Assembly: GCA_016866235.1 (NCBI GenBank)
Contig: VGMW01000001.1
Coordinates: 903,535 to 967,534 of the forward strand
DNA from: Bacteroidota bacterium
GTDB taxonomy: Bacteria; Bacteroidota; Bacteroidia; Cytophagales; Cyclobacteriaceae
Reading direction: 5' to 3'
DNA: 64,000 bases
A program made the position numbers and the translations under genes. The notes beneath the pieces are model-generated. The model saw only the letters and a program-made list of their open reading frames with translations, ran no database searches and was not told where the DNA came from. Below are positions 44,611 through 54,338 of this stretch, piece after piece. Numbering within the stretch: position 1 is the first letter of the stretch; the number at the start of each line of letters is the position of its first letter.

Positions 44611-47028
44611 ATGGTAGAGGCAGGAAAGAGGTTTGTTTGTATTCATGGGCATTTTTACCAACCACCGCGGGAAAATGCGTGGCTGGAAGTCATTGAATTA
44701 CAGGATTCTGCCCATCCATACCACGATTGGAACGAACGGATTTCCGCAGAATGTTATGCGCCAAACGCCTCCTCCAGAATTCTGGATGCCGATCAGCGTT
44801 CTATTAAAAAAATCCAGAACAATTATTCACGCATCAGTTTCAATTTTGGTCCGACCCTTTTATCCTGGATGAAGGACTATGATTCGGAGGCTTATGAAGG
44901 CGTTCTGGAGGCCGACCGTTTAAGCATAGAACAATTTGGCGGACATGGATCAGCATTGGCACAGGTATACAACCACATGATCATGCCGCTGGCCAATAAG
45001 CGGGATAAAATCACTCAGGTAATTTGGGGCATCAGAGATTTTACTGAACGATTCCGTCGGAAACCTGAAGGAATGTGGCTCGCCGAAACAGCGGTCGACA
45101 CTGAAACGCTGGAGGTTTTGGCCGAACACGACATTGTCTTCACCATCCTGGCGCCACGGCAAGCTGCAACAATACGCAGCATCGGATCCGAAAATTGGCA
45201 GGAAATCAACGAGCAAAGTCTTAACACCAAAAGACCGTATCGCTGTCACTTACCCTCCGGAAGACACATTGATCTGTTCTTTTATGATGGTGACGCCTCT
45301 CAGTCTATTGCCTTCAATGGGTTGCTGTATGACGGTAGAAATTTTGCGGAGCGATTGCTTTCAGAATTCGACCCCAATGACCAGGGGGCGCAATTGGTTC
45401 ATGTCGCGACGGACGGAGAGACGTACGGGCACCATCACGCGCATGGCGATATGGCTTTGTCTTTTTGTCTTGACTACATTGATAAGGATCCACGTGCAAG
45501 GTTGGTGAATTACGGTCAGTATTTGACCTTGTTTCCGCCGCAGTATGAGGTGAAAATTCATGAGCGTACCTCCTGGAGTTGTTACCATGGCATAGAGCGA
45601 TGGCGGGAAAATTGCGGCTGTCATTCCGGTGGTAAGCCCGAATGGAATCAGAAGTGGAGAAAGCCACTTCGGGAGGCATTGGATTGGTTGCGGGATGAGT
45701 TGGGGGTATTGTACGAAAAGGAAAGTAAGCTGGCATTGAAAGATTGCTGGGCAGCGCGCAACGATTACATCAATGTGGTGCTGAACAGAAAAGATCCTGT
45801 ATTAAGGAAATTTTTATCGGAACATGCTGCTGCCGACACCGATATAACCAAGGTTTTGCGCATGCTGGAAATGCAACGTCACGCGATGTTGATGTACACC
45901 AGTTGTGGTTGGTTTTTCGATGAGGTTTCTGGTATTGAAACCGTGCAAATCATGCAATATGCCTGCCGTGCCGTTCAGCTGTCCAGGCAATTCACGAAAA
46001 TTGATTTAGAGGAGAATTTCATCAAAAAGCTGGAACTGGTACCCAGCAACCTCCCTATGTTTGGAAATGCGGCTGAGGTTTACCGCAGGAACATCCTTTC
46101 CAATAAAACCAACCTGCAGCGCGTTGGCGTTCACTATGCTGTTGCTTCTGTTTTTGAAGAAGAGCCTGAGTCACTGCCCATGTTTAATTACAAAGCCAAT
46201 AATATTTCATTGGTTAAAAAGGAGGCGGGGGAACAAAAGCTGGTGGTAGGTGTTACCAAAGTGAAATCCCTTGTAACCCGTTCGGAGAAAATTTTCGCAT
46301 TCGGTGTGGTTTATTTAGGCAAGCATGATCTAATCTGTCACCTGCGGATGGATCCGGACATGGAAAAATTTCCAGGCACGGAATCCGAGCTCACCGCAGC
46401 ATTTATGGATGGTCGGCTCGGGGATGTGATGGAGCAATTGAGGGCCTTTTTCGGTCCGGAGATGTATACATTGTGGCATCTTTTTACCGACGAAAAGCGT
46501 AAGGTGTTGGATCAAATCACAACACGAAGTCTTCGTGAGCTTGAGCAAAGTCTTCGGTATACCTACAACCGTGACTATCCGTTGATCAATGCTTTGTCCA
46601 ATAACCATATACCCATACCCCGTGCCTATCGCACCACTTTCGAGTATGTGTTGAATGCTGATTTGACTGATTGCTTTACGCCTGAGCGGATCGCCATTAA
46701 ATCACTCGATCGCATTGCAGCAGAAATGGATCGATGGGGTTTGGTTGTTGATGATCCAGACCGCATTGCACGTTTGGCGGGTGAAAGTATTTTCAAGGAA
46801 ATCCGACGTATTGAGGGTGAGGGAGAGAATACCGGACGAATTGTTCGGCTCAACAAGGTTTTCGCACTGCTAAAAAAACTTCAGATCCAGCCTAAGCTGC
46901 ATAAAAGCCAGAACCTATACTTTGAATTTGCCATGCGCAAAAAAGATGAACAGGGAAACAATCCGGATTGGATCCGCGAGTTTGTTATCCTTGGGATCAA
47001 TCTGGGTGTACGAATTGAGTTTGATTAA
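44611..47028 (+). CDS. GH57 alpha-glucan-active enzyme with DUF3536 domain
   Basis: An 805-residue protein. The GH57 motif I appears as CIHGHFYQPPRENAW near residue 10, motif II as GMWLAETAVDTETL near 153, and the motif IV region as VATDGETYGHHH near 267. The C-terminal half (about 330-800) is the DUF3536 region. GH57 enzymes include amylases, amylopullulanases, 4-alpha-glucanotransferases and branching enzymes, so it should act on alpha-1,4-glucan in the cytoplasm; the precise reaction is unknown for DUF3536 members. Placement directly after glgB supports a role in glycogen metabolism. Confidence 0.88.
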   Translation: MVEAGKRFVCIHGHFYQPPRENAWLEVIELQDSAHPYHDWNERISAECYAPNASSRILDADQRSIKKIQNNYSRISFNFGPTLLSWMKDYDSEAYEGVLEADRLSIEQFGGHGSALAQVYNHMIMPLANKRDKITQVIWGIRDFTERFRRKPEGMWLAETAVDTETLEVLAEHDIVFTILAPRQAATIRSIGSENWQEINEQSLNTKRPYRCHLPSGRHIDLFFYDGDASQSIAFNGLLYDGRNFAERLLSEFDPNDQGAQLVHVATDGETYGHHHAHGDMALSFCLDYIDKDPRARLVNYGQYLTLFPPQYEVKIHERTSWSCYHGIERWRENCGCHSGGKPEWNQKWRKPLREALDWLRDELGVLYEKESKLALKDCWAARNDYINVVLNRKDPVLRKFLSEHAAADTDITKVLRMLEMQRHAMLMYTSCGWFFDEVSGIETVQIMQYACRAVQLSRQFTKIDLEENFIKKLELVPSNLPMFGNAAEVYRRNILSNKTNLQRVGVHYAVASVFEEEPESLPMFNYKANNISLVKKEAGEQKLVVGVTKVKSLVTRSEKIFAFGVVYLGKHDLICHLRMDPDMEKFPGTESELTAAFMDGRLGDVMEQLRAFFGPEMYTLWHLFTDEKRKVLDQITTRSLRELEQSLRYTYNRDYPLINALSNNHIPIPRAYRTTFEYVLNADLTDCFTPERIAIKSLDRIAAEMDRWGLVVDDPDRIARLAGESIFKEIRRIEGEGENTGRIVRLNKVFALLKKLQIQPKLHKSQNLYFEFAMRKKDEQGNNPDWIREFVILGINLGVRIEFD

Positions 47029-47031
47029 GGA

Positions 47032-48423
47032 TTATTCCCAGCCGGGAAAAATCACTCCGAGTCCGAAGAATTTTTCAACGATAATCAGGAAGGTCAGAAT
47101 GGCCAGCAGCCATGGGCTGATGTACCGCATGACTACACTTAAGAATGTTCTGGTGGCAGACTTCATGTAGTGGTCATTGCCAATGGCCAGTTCCTCATCC
47201 ATAGATTTAAGTGACCATGTTCTCACAATGAAAATGGACATCAAACAGCCGCCAAGGGTAAGGCTGATGTCGCACATGTCTGCCACAAACGTCAAAAAGT
47301 CTCTTCCCTGGTAGAAGGGTAATTTGTTCAACGCCGGGATCATGCCCTGGCTAACCATGCTGGGAATTCCCAAAACAAATATCAGCAACGCCATACCCCA
47401 CACGACCCCTTTTCTTGACCACTTTTTCTGATCCACAAAATAGGCTGCGGGAACCTCGAGCAGCGATATCGTAGAGGTTAGAGCCGCAAAACAAATTAGC
47501 AGAAAGAAGGATCCGCCAACAACCCGACCCACCAGCGGGTCCATATTGCTGAATACCTTAGCGAGTACCACGAAAATGAGACTGGGACCTGAAACTTCAT
47601 AGGCATTTAATGCAGCCACCATAGGAAATACCATCAGGCCTGCCAGAAATGCGACGGAGGTGTCGGCCAACGAAATAACTGCAGCAGACGAAACAATGTT
47701 TTGTTTTTTGTCGAGGTATGAACCGTAGGTAATCAATGCGCCCATGCCGAGGGACAGCGAAAAGAAAGCTTGTCGTAGACCATCAAATACGGTTTGTACC
47801 TTGAGTTCAGAAAAATCCGGTACCAGATAAAAAATAACCCCTTGGATGGCATTGGGTAGTGTAAGGCTATAAATGATGAGGCCAATCAAGATCAAATAAA
47901 GTAATGGCATCATGATTTTATTGGCTGCTTCTATTCCTTTTTGAACCCCTTGGGAAACAATCAGTGCCGTCAGAACCATGAAGGCAAGTGAAAACCAGAA
48001 GTTGTCTGAAATGTCGTTGATGTAGTTTCCAAAAAATGCACCAAAGTCACCGGCGGACAACAGATCACCAAAAGATATTTCCAGAAAGTATCCAAAAGCC
48101 CATCCCGCCACTACATTATAAAAGGAGAGAATGAAAATGCCTGCTAAAATTCCGAAGATGCCCAGAAAGCCCCAGCCTCTGCCACCAAGTTTTTTATAAG
48201 AACCATATGCATCGGATTGTGTATTTCTTCCGATGGCAATTTCTCCCACCATTATGGGGTAGCACAGTAGAAAAATACAAATGAGGTAAATCAGCAGGAA
48301 GATGGCTCCGCCGTTTTGGCCTGCCAGGTAAGGAAATCGCCAGATGTTGCCCAGGCCAACCGCAGAGCCTGCGGCGGCTAGAATGAAACCAACTCTTCCT
48401 GAAAAACTACCGCGGTCAGCCAT
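47032..48423 (-). CDS. Sodium-dependent neurotransmitter-type symporter (NSS)
   Basis: A 463-residue membrane protein with about 11-12 helices in the LeuT fold. The first helix holds the conserved unwound site GSAVGLGNIWRFPYLAGQNGG, which binds Na+ and the substrate, and later SLSLGMGALITYGSYL. Bacterial homologues import amino acids such as tryptophan, tyrosine or leucine. The stop is 3 bp from that of the convergent GH57 gene. Confidence 0.93.
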   Translation of the reverse strand: MADRGSFSGRVGFILAAAGSAVGLGNIWRFPYLAGQNGGAIFLLIYLICIFLLCYPIMVGEIAIGRNTQSDAYGSYKKLGGRGWGFLGIFGILAGIFILSFYNVVAGWAFGYFLEISFGDLLSAGDFGAFFGNYINDISDNFWFSLAFMVLTALIVSQGVQKGIEAANKIMMPLLYLILIGLIIYSLTLPNAIQGVIFYLVPDFSELKVQTVFDGLRQAFFSLSLGMGALITYGSYLDKKQNIVSSAAVISLADTSVAFLAGLMVFPMVAALNAYEVSGPSLIFVVLAKVFSNMDPLVGRVVGGSFFLLICFAALTSTISLLEVPAAYFVDQKKWSRKGVVWGMALLIFVLGIPSMVSQGMIPALNKLPFYQGRDFLTFVADMCDISLTLGGCLMSIFIVRTWSLKSMDEELAIGNDHYMKSATRTFLSVVMRYISPWLLAILTFLIIVEKFFGLGVIFPGWE

Positions 48424-48544
48424 AAAATTGTTTTTGGTGCAGCAAAATAGAGATTGAACCCAACAAACAAAAGAATTGATTGATGGGGATGCGAAATTGG
48501 TGGTATCCCTGTTTGTAACTTTCAGGCCAAATTATTTGGTGGTT

Positions 48545-49951
48545 ATGGAAGAAGGGAAAAAGCTCTCCACGCAGGAAAAGGCATTAAGAATCAACCTGAG
48601 CAGAACCATTTATGGTTCCTTCGCAGAAATCGGTGCAGGTCAGGAAGTTGCAGCCAATTTTTTTAAGGTGGGCGGCGCATCAGGCACAGTCGCAAAAACC
48701 ATTTCGGCCTACGACATGAAATTCAGTGACGCCATTTACGGCCAGTGTGAGCGTTATGTTTGTGAAGACCGGTTGCTTCAGATGTTGGACCACGAATACC
48801 ATTTGCTGCCGGAACGCCTACCAGATCGGGCGCCCGATACCCGATTTTTCGCTTTTGCAGATACCGTCGAGGCGTTAAATTATGAGCGTACCAACCAGGG
48901 CCAGGGGTGGCTGGGCCTCCGATTTCAGCTACACCCGGAAACAGCTCCCAATGAGCTGGTCATCCATGTTAAACTGCATGACAACGATGCACTTCAACAG
49001 CAAATTGCTGTCGGTATCCTTGGCGTCAACATCTTATATGGTGCGCTTTTTCTGAAAAATCCCCAGAGCATCATCCTTAGTTTGCTCGACGGACTAAACA
49101 GCAGAAGGGTGGAGGTTGATATGTTCAGGCTCACTGGGCCAGATTACCAGCACGCCGACAACCGACTATTGGCACTTCAGCTCGTTAAAAACGGTTTAAC
49201 CAAGGCGGCGATGTTTGGACCGGATGGAACTGTCCTTCAGCCCTCGGAGGCACTGTACAAGAAAAATGTTCTGGTCATCCGCGGCAGATTTCGTCCACCG
49301 ACCCTGGTGAACATGGATATGTTGCACAGTGGAATGGAGCAGTTTGCCCGTGATCCTGAAATTGACCGGGAAAAAATGCTTGCGTTGTGTGAACTCACCC
49401 TCAGGGACCTGAGTGCAGACGGCAGCATAGATGAGAATGACTTTCTACATCGTGCCGAAATACTTTGTTCACTTGGTCAAACGGTTCTGATCTCGAATTA
49501 TGTGGAATACCATCGTCTCGCTGAGTATCTCATTAAGCTTACTAGAGGAAGGAAAATTGGATTGGTTCTGGGGATTTATGGGTTGCAATCATTGTTCGAT
49601 GAAAAAAATTATGATGGCCTAAAGGGGGGTATTCTTGAGAGTTTTGCAGCACTCTTTGGTAGCAAGACCAAATTGTTCATCTATCCGTCTCTTCGCCGAA
49701 ATGGAGATGGATTATTTACTTTAAATGATTTCAGTGCAACCGTAGCTCCTAATCTTACCGGGTTGTTCCGCTTTCTATTGGAGAACCACAAGATTGAGGA
49801 CATGTCTGAGTTCCGAAGTGATCATCTTCACATCATTTCGGATGATGTCCTGGAAATGATCCGAAACGGTAAACAAGGTTGGGAAGAAATGGTTCCGGAG
49901 GTTGTCTACAAAGCCATAAAGAGTAAAGCCTTATTTGGATTTAAGACCTGA
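48545..49951 (+). CDS. Conserved cytosolic protein of unknown function
   Basis: About 468 residues from the ATG at 48545; the frame opens 23 codons earlier, but those residues look unrelated and the family-like part begins RINLSRTIYGSFAEIGAGQEVA. There is no signal peptide and no membrane segment. Visible blocks include AGTVAKTISAYDMKFSDAIYG, HVKLHDNDALQQQIAVGILGVN, and a central repeat of similar topology. I associate this sequence with a Bacteroidota family that databases sometimes label nicotinate-nucleotide adenylyltransferase, but I see no HIGH or ISSTxxR-type nucleotidyltransferase motif and do not accept that name. It stands between two amino-acid symporter genes. Confidence 0.75.
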   Translation: MEEGKKLSTQEKALRINLSRTIYGSFAEIGAGQEVAANFFKVGGASGTVAKTISAYDMKFSDAIYGQCERYVCEDRLLQMLDHEYHLLPERLPDRAPDTRFFAFADTVEALNYERTNQGQGWLGLRFQLHPETAPNELVIHVKLHDNDALQQQIAVGILGVNILYGALFLKNPQSIILSLLDGLNSRRVEVDMFRLTGPDYQHADNRLLALQLVKNGLTKAAMFGPDGTVLQPSEALYKKNVLVIRGRFRPPTLVNMDMLHSGMEQFARDPEIDREKMLALCELTLRDLSADGSIDENDFLHRAEILCSLGQTVLISNYVEYHRLAEYLIKLTRGRKIGLVLGIYGLQSLFDEKNYDGLKGGILESFAALFGSKTKLFIYPSLRRNGDGLFTLNDFSATVAPNLTGLFRFLLENHKIEDMSEFRSDHLHIISDDVLEMIRNGKQGWEEMVPEVVYKAIKSKALFGFKT

Positions 49952-49958
49952 GCAGCAT

Positions 49959-51353
49959 TCAGCGTTTTTCTGTTTCCAGTTTGGCGAAATATTTTTTTGC
50001 TTCCGCCATCACCTTTGGTGCTAGCACAAATCCACTTAACATGGTCGGAATGGCCATAAGGGCATAAGCGATGTCAATCACATCGGTTACCACTTGCATG
50101 GAAACAACGGCGCCTATGACGATGGTAGACAAATAAAAATAATCATACCACTTCCCGGACTTTACACCTGCTAAAAAAGAGATTGATTTGTTTCCATAAT
50201 AACTATATGAAAACAGTGAAGTAACGGCAAAGAAGAAAGCACTGATCAGCAGTAGATAGGTTCCTGCTGGGCCAAGAGACTGCTTGAACGCTTGAGCGGT
50301 TAGGGAAACGCCTGTAACGCCCTCCACCTTCCAGACATCGGTAACCAAAATCGCCAGTGCAGTAAGTGTGCATACCAAAAGCGTATCGATGGCTGGGCTT
50401 AGCATGGAAACCAATCCCTCCCTGATGGGTTCAGTGCTTTTGGAAGCACCAAGTGCAAGCGGTGCAGTTCCAATTCCAGCTTCGTTGGAAAATGATGCAC
50501 GCTGTACGCCGGTAACAATTAAACCCCCGACGATTCCTCCCAATGCAGGCTGTCCGCGGTAATGCTCGGCGGCGAAGGCATCAGAAATAATCAGCATAAA
50601 ATAGTCCGGGACGAGCTGGTAATTCACAACCAGGATCAATACGACGGTGACAAAATACACCACGATCATCAGTGGCACCATTCTTCCGGCCCAGTTGCCA
50701 ATGCGGTGAATTCCTCCGATGATAACGATTCCGGATAGGACCATGAGAAATGTTCCAATGATAAGTTTTGCGGTGTTTAAGGAAAATAAACCAAGATCCA
50801 ATGAATGGTTTTTAAGCGATTCATCCTGAATACCGATGTCAACAATGATCTGGGTTAACTGGTTGGCCTGAAAAATGGGCAGGCATCCGATCATACAACA
50901 GCAACTGAACAATACAGCCAGCGGCATCCATTTTTTTCCCAAGGCTTCCCGTATCACATACATCGGTCCTCCTTGTAAGTTGCCCTCTGAATCTTTTCCC
51001 CTGAACATGACCGCCAACGCACTGGTGAAAAAGTTGGTGGACATGCCAACAAATGCGGTGATCCACATCCAGAACAATGCACCGGGGCCGCCGATGGAAA
51101 TGGCGGTTGCCACCCCTGCAATATTTCCCATCCCAACGGTTGATGCCAACGCAGTGGATAAGGCCTGGTATGCACTTAGTTGTCCAGGGGCATCTGGTCT
51201 GTCGTACTTGCCTCGCAGGATTTGAATGGCATGAACAAAGTATCGGTATTGAATGAACCTGGAATAAAACAGAAAAAATACTCCGCCTAAAATCAGGAGA
51301 AATAATTCAGGTGTTCCGACGCTTCGGGCGATTAGGGAAATAAGATCGGTCAT
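49959..51353 (-). CDS. Alanine/glycine:cation symporter (AGCS family)
   Basis: A 464-residue protein with about 11 membrane helices. The AGCS signature is GMGNIAGVATAISIGGPGALFWMWITA near residue 75, with the later SNEAGIGTAPLALGAS. These transporters take up alanine or glycine with Na+ or H+. It starts at an ATG at 51353 and converges on the unknown-function gene with 7 bp between stops. Confidence 0.94.
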   Translation of the reverse strand: MTDLISLIARSVGTPELFLLILGGVFFLFYSRFIQYRYFVHAIQILRGKYDRPDAPGQLSAYQALSTALASTVGMGNIAGVATAISIGGPGALFWMWITAFVGMSTNFFTSALAVMFRGKDSEGNLQGGPMYVIREALGKKWMPLAVLFSCCCMIGCLPIFQANQLTQIIVDIGIQDESLKNHSLDLGLFSLNTAKLIIGTFLMVLSGIVIIGGIHRIGNWAGRMVPLMIVVYFVTVVLILVVNYQLVPDYFMLIISDAFAAEHYRGQPALGGIVGGLIVTGVQRASFSNEAGIGTAPLALGASKSTEPIREGLVSMLSPAIDTLLVCTLTALAILVTDVWKVEGVTGVSLTAQAFKQSLGPAGTYLLLISAFFFAVTSLFSYSYYGNKSISFLAGVKSGKWYDYFYLSTIVIGAVVSMQVVTDVIDIAYALMAIPTMLSGFVLAPKVMAEAKKYFAKLETEKR

Positions 51354-51422
51354 CAGTTTTTTTTAAAAATACTCTTAAAATAGCTCGAATCAGTATTCCA
51401 GCTGGATTGAAACTACACCAAA

Positions 51423-51878
51423 CTATTTTATCGGAGGGTCTATGGTGTTCAACAACTTGAATGAATCACCGTTTTTCACCTCAAATTCAGCGCAGGTTCC
51501 GGGTGAAAAAACAGGTCCGTGATCACACAGGTCATTTGCAAGCATAGTGATCACCGGATTGTGTCCTACCATAAGCAGCTGTTCATTGTCTGAATGAAGT
51601 TGCATTTCCTCCAGATAAGTTTCCGTGGATCCATGGTATAAATTTTCGACAGCAATACGTTTGATGTTCAGTTTTTCTGAAAGGATTACTGCGGTTTCAG
51701 TAGTGCGTTTTGCTGCGCTGTGAACAATGACTGCACTTTTTGAAATTCGGTCCAAAAGCAGGTTGGCAAGACGTTCAATATCCGATCTGCCGCGCGGGCT
51801 CAGCACTCTGTTAAAATCCCTTTCACCACTTTTTGCGGCCATGCTTTCCCCGTGCCGAACTAAAAAAAGTTTTTGCAT
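51423..51878 (-). CDS. SixA-like histidine phosphatase
   Basis: A 151-residue cytoplasmic protein of the phosphoglycerate mutase-like superfamily. The phospho-accepting site LVRHGESMA is at residues 6-14 and the second histidine is in LMVGHNPVITML near residue 105. The size is that of SixA, which dephosphorylates phosphohistidine in phosphorelay or PTS proteins; other small-molecule targets are possible. It is divergent from topA across 111 bp. Confidence 0.9.
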   Translation of the reverse strand: MQKLFLVRHGESMAAKSGERDFNRVLSPRGRSDIERLANLLLDRISKSAVIVHSAAKRTTETAVILSEKLNIKRIAVENLYHGSTETYLEEMQLHSDNEQLLMVGHNPVITMLANDLCDHGPVFSPGTCAEFEVKNGDSFKLLNTIDPPIK

Positions 51879-51939
51879 TCTAACCTTTGGTTTCCAGTGT
51901 GATGCGTTGTTCTGACGACCGCTAAAATACCCTTTGAAA

Positions 51940-51968
51940 TTGCTTTTTTAAAAATTTACTGATATTTG
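51940..51968 (+). promoter_or_regulatory. Promoter of topA
   Basis: TTG (51940-51942) is followed after 18 bp by GATATTTG (51961-51968), one mismatch from TAnnTTTG. The infC promoter in this window has the same -7 octamer and spacing. The TTG that would open a longer topA frame (51966) lies inside this box, which supports the ATG at 51990. Confidence 0.5.
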
Positions 51969-51989
51969 ACGCGACTGATTGATGCGTGC

Positions 51990-54332
51990 ATGGCAAAAAA
52001 TCTTGTGATTGTTGAGTCTCCTGCGAAGGCAAAAACCATCGAAGGATATCTGGGAAAGGACTATAAAGTAGCCTCAAGCTTTGGGCATGTCAGGGATTTG
52101 CCAAAGGGAAACGGTGCAATTGATGTAGAGAATGGATTTGAGCCCACCTATGAAGTTAGCGCCGATAAAAAGGAGGTCATCTCAAAGCTCAGAAAGCTCG
52201 CCGAAGATTCAGAGCTGGTCTGGTTGGCCAGTGACGATGACCGAGAAGGGGAGGCCATTTCCTGGCACCTGAAAGAGGTATTGGACCTCAACGAATCCAA
52301 AACCCGTCGAATTGTTTTTACGGAGATCACCAAAAATGCCATTAAAAATGCATTGCAATCTCCACGCGGAATTGACATCGACCTGGTCAATGCACAACAG
52401 GCGCGCAGGGTACTTGACCGCCTCGTTGGCTTCGAACTTTCACCCATTCTTTGGAAGAAAATAAAAACCGGGCTTTCCGCAGGACGGGTACAATCTGTTG
52501 CGGTAAGGCTGATCGTAGACCGCGAGCGCGAAATAGATAAGTTTCAGGTCAAATCTGCATTCCGGGTTACCGCTCTGTTCGACGTAGGAAAAGGTAAAAC
52601 CTTATCGGCTGAACTTTCAGAACGGTTCGAATCCGAAAAGGAAGCCATTAAATTTTTAGAATCGTGCGTTGGTGCAACCTTCACCATCTCAGACCTGCAG
52701 AAAAAGCCGGCTAAAAAATCTCCCTCGCCTCCATTTACAACCTCAACCCTTCAGCAAGAAGCAGGTCGAAAGCTCGGATTCTCAGTTTCTCAGACCATGA
52801 CGATTGCTCAGAAACTTTATGAGGCCGGTAAAATTTCCTACATGCGTACCGACTCAGTTAATCTTTCTGAGGAGGCAATTGGCGCCGCAACAGCGAGAAT
52901 AACATCGGCCTATGGTCCGGAGTATGTTCAAAACCGACGCTTTAAAACAAAATCTTCAGGTGCTCAGGAAGCCCACGAGGCCATCAGGCCAACGGACTTT
53001 ACTTTAACCGACCCTGGAATGGACAGGGGTGCCCAACGTTTGTATGAGCTCATTTGGAAACGCGCCATTGCCTCTCAGATGTCAGACGCTGAGTTGGAGC
53101 GCACAACGGTAAGCATAGACATTTCTACCAATTCCAGGAAACTGACCGCCACCGGCGAGGTGGTTCGCTTTGATGGATTCCTGAAGGTATACATGGAATC
53201 TGCCGACGACGATGATGCGCAAAGTCCGGAAGAGGAAGATGGTAAGGTGTTACCGCCTTTGAATGTTGGACAGGCTTTAGCCCTCGACAACATGAAGGCG
53301 ACACAAACCTTTTCCCGTTACCCGGCGCGTTACACAGAGGCCAGCTTGGTTAAAAAACTCGAAGAGTTGGGCATTGGTCGACCTTCTACCTACGCTCCAA
53401 CCATATCTACCGTGCAGAAGCGCGGCTACGTGGTAAAAGAGAACCGAGAAGGCACAGAACGTAAATATGCCGTTCATACCCTTTCCTCTGATAAAATTCA
53501 GTCTGGGACAGAAACAGAAATTACCGGTGCAGAGAAATCCAAGCTGCTTCCTACAAACATGGCTATGATTGTCAACGATTTTCTCGTTGAGCACTTTCCA
53601 GAGGTCACCAACTTTTCATTTACAGCTGAAATTGAAGAGGAGTTCGACAAAATAGCAGCGGGCAAACTGGAATGGAGGAAGATGATCGACAGGTTCTATC
53701 AGCCGTTCCATAAAACTGTTTCCAAAACTGAAAAAGTTGAGCGGTCTTCTGTACAAAACCGTAGCAGGGAATTGGGCACTGATCCAACCTCCGGAAAGAA
53801 AATTTATGCCAAGCTTGGAAGGTTTGGTGCGTACGTTCAAATCGGGGAAAATCCTGAAGAGGGCTCAGAAGAAAAACCACGCTTTGCCAGTTTGCGTACA
53901 GGTCAATTCCTTGAGAACATAAAACTTGAGGATGCACTCGAGTTGTTCAAACTGCCCCGTGAAGTAGCCACTTTTGAGGAAAAACCTGTTGTGGTTAATA
54001 TTGGCAGGTTTGGACCCTACGTGCTTCACGATAAAAAATTTGTCAGCATACCGAAGGGAGAAGATCCATACACCATAACCGGTGAGCGGGCTGTTGAATT
54101 GATTCACGCCAAGCGCGAGACCGATGCCAACAGGGCCATAAAATTATTTGAAGGAAATGAGGAGGTTCAAATCCTTAATGGTCGGTTTGGTCCGTACATA
54201 AAGGCCGGTAAAAAGAATGTTAAGATTCCTAAGGACCGGGAGCCAGCAAGTCTTACCCTTGAGGAATGTCTTGAGTTGGCTGCCAATGCGCCTGAGCGAA
54301 GGGGGAGATTCGGTAGGGGTAAAAAAAGCTAA
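51990..54332 (+). CDS. topA: DNA topoisomerase I
   Basis: About 780 residues relaxing negative supercoils. The Toprim domain begins VESPAKAKTIEGYLG and holds the acidic DDDREGEAISWHL, the metal site. The catalytic Tyr284 is in GKISYMRTDSVNLS. The C-terminal third carries several repeats of the GRFGPYV type (GRFGAYVQ, GRFGPYVL, GRFGPYIK) rather than the Cys4 zinc fingers of the E. coli enzyme, as in other Bacteroidota. The ATG at 51990 replaces a TTG eight codons earlier. It is tail-to-tail with the TPR gene. Confidence 0.95.
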   Translation: MAKNLVIVESPAKAKTIEGYLGKDYKVASSFGHVRDLPKGNGAIDVENGFEPTYEVSADKKEVISKLRKLAEDSELVWLASDDDREGEAISWHLKEVLDLNESKTRRIVFTEITKNAIKNALQSPRGIDIDLVNAQQARRVLDRLVGFELSPILWKKIKTGLSAGRVQSVAVRLIVDREREIDKFQVKSAFRVTALFDVGKGKTLSAELSERFESEKEAIKFLESCVGATFTISDLQKKPAKKSPSPPFTTSTLQQEAGRKLGFSVSQTMTIAQKLYEAGKISYMRTDSVNLSEEAIGAATARITSAYGPEYVQNRRFKTKSSGAQEAHEAIRPTDFTLTDPGMDRGAQRLYELIWKRAIASQMSDAELERTTVSIDISTNSRKLTATGEVVRFDGFLKVYMESADDDDAQSPEEEDGKVLPPLNVGQALALDNMKATQTFSRYPARYTEASLVKKLEELGIGRPSTYAPTISTVQKRGYVVKENREGTERKYAVHTLSSDKIQSGTETEITGAEKSKLLPTNMAMIVNDFLVEHFPEVTNFSFTAEIEEEFDKIAAGKLEWRKMIDRFYQPFHKTVSKTEKVERSSVQNRSRELGTDPTSGKKIYAKLGRFGAYVQIGENPEEGSEEKPRFASLRTGQFLENIKLEDALELFKLPREVATFEEKPVVVNIGRFGPYVLHDKKFVSIPKGEDPYTITGERAVELIHAKRETDANRAIKLFEGNEEVQILNGRFGPYIKAGKKNVKIPKDREPASLTLEECLELAANAPERRGRFGRGKKS

Positions 54333-54338
54333 ACAGGT

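Noticed and set aside
48545..49951. Nicotinate-nucleotide adenylyltransferase as product name
   Set aside because: The nucleotidyltransferase HxGH and ISSTxxR-type motifs are not seen in the translation, so the label is not supported.
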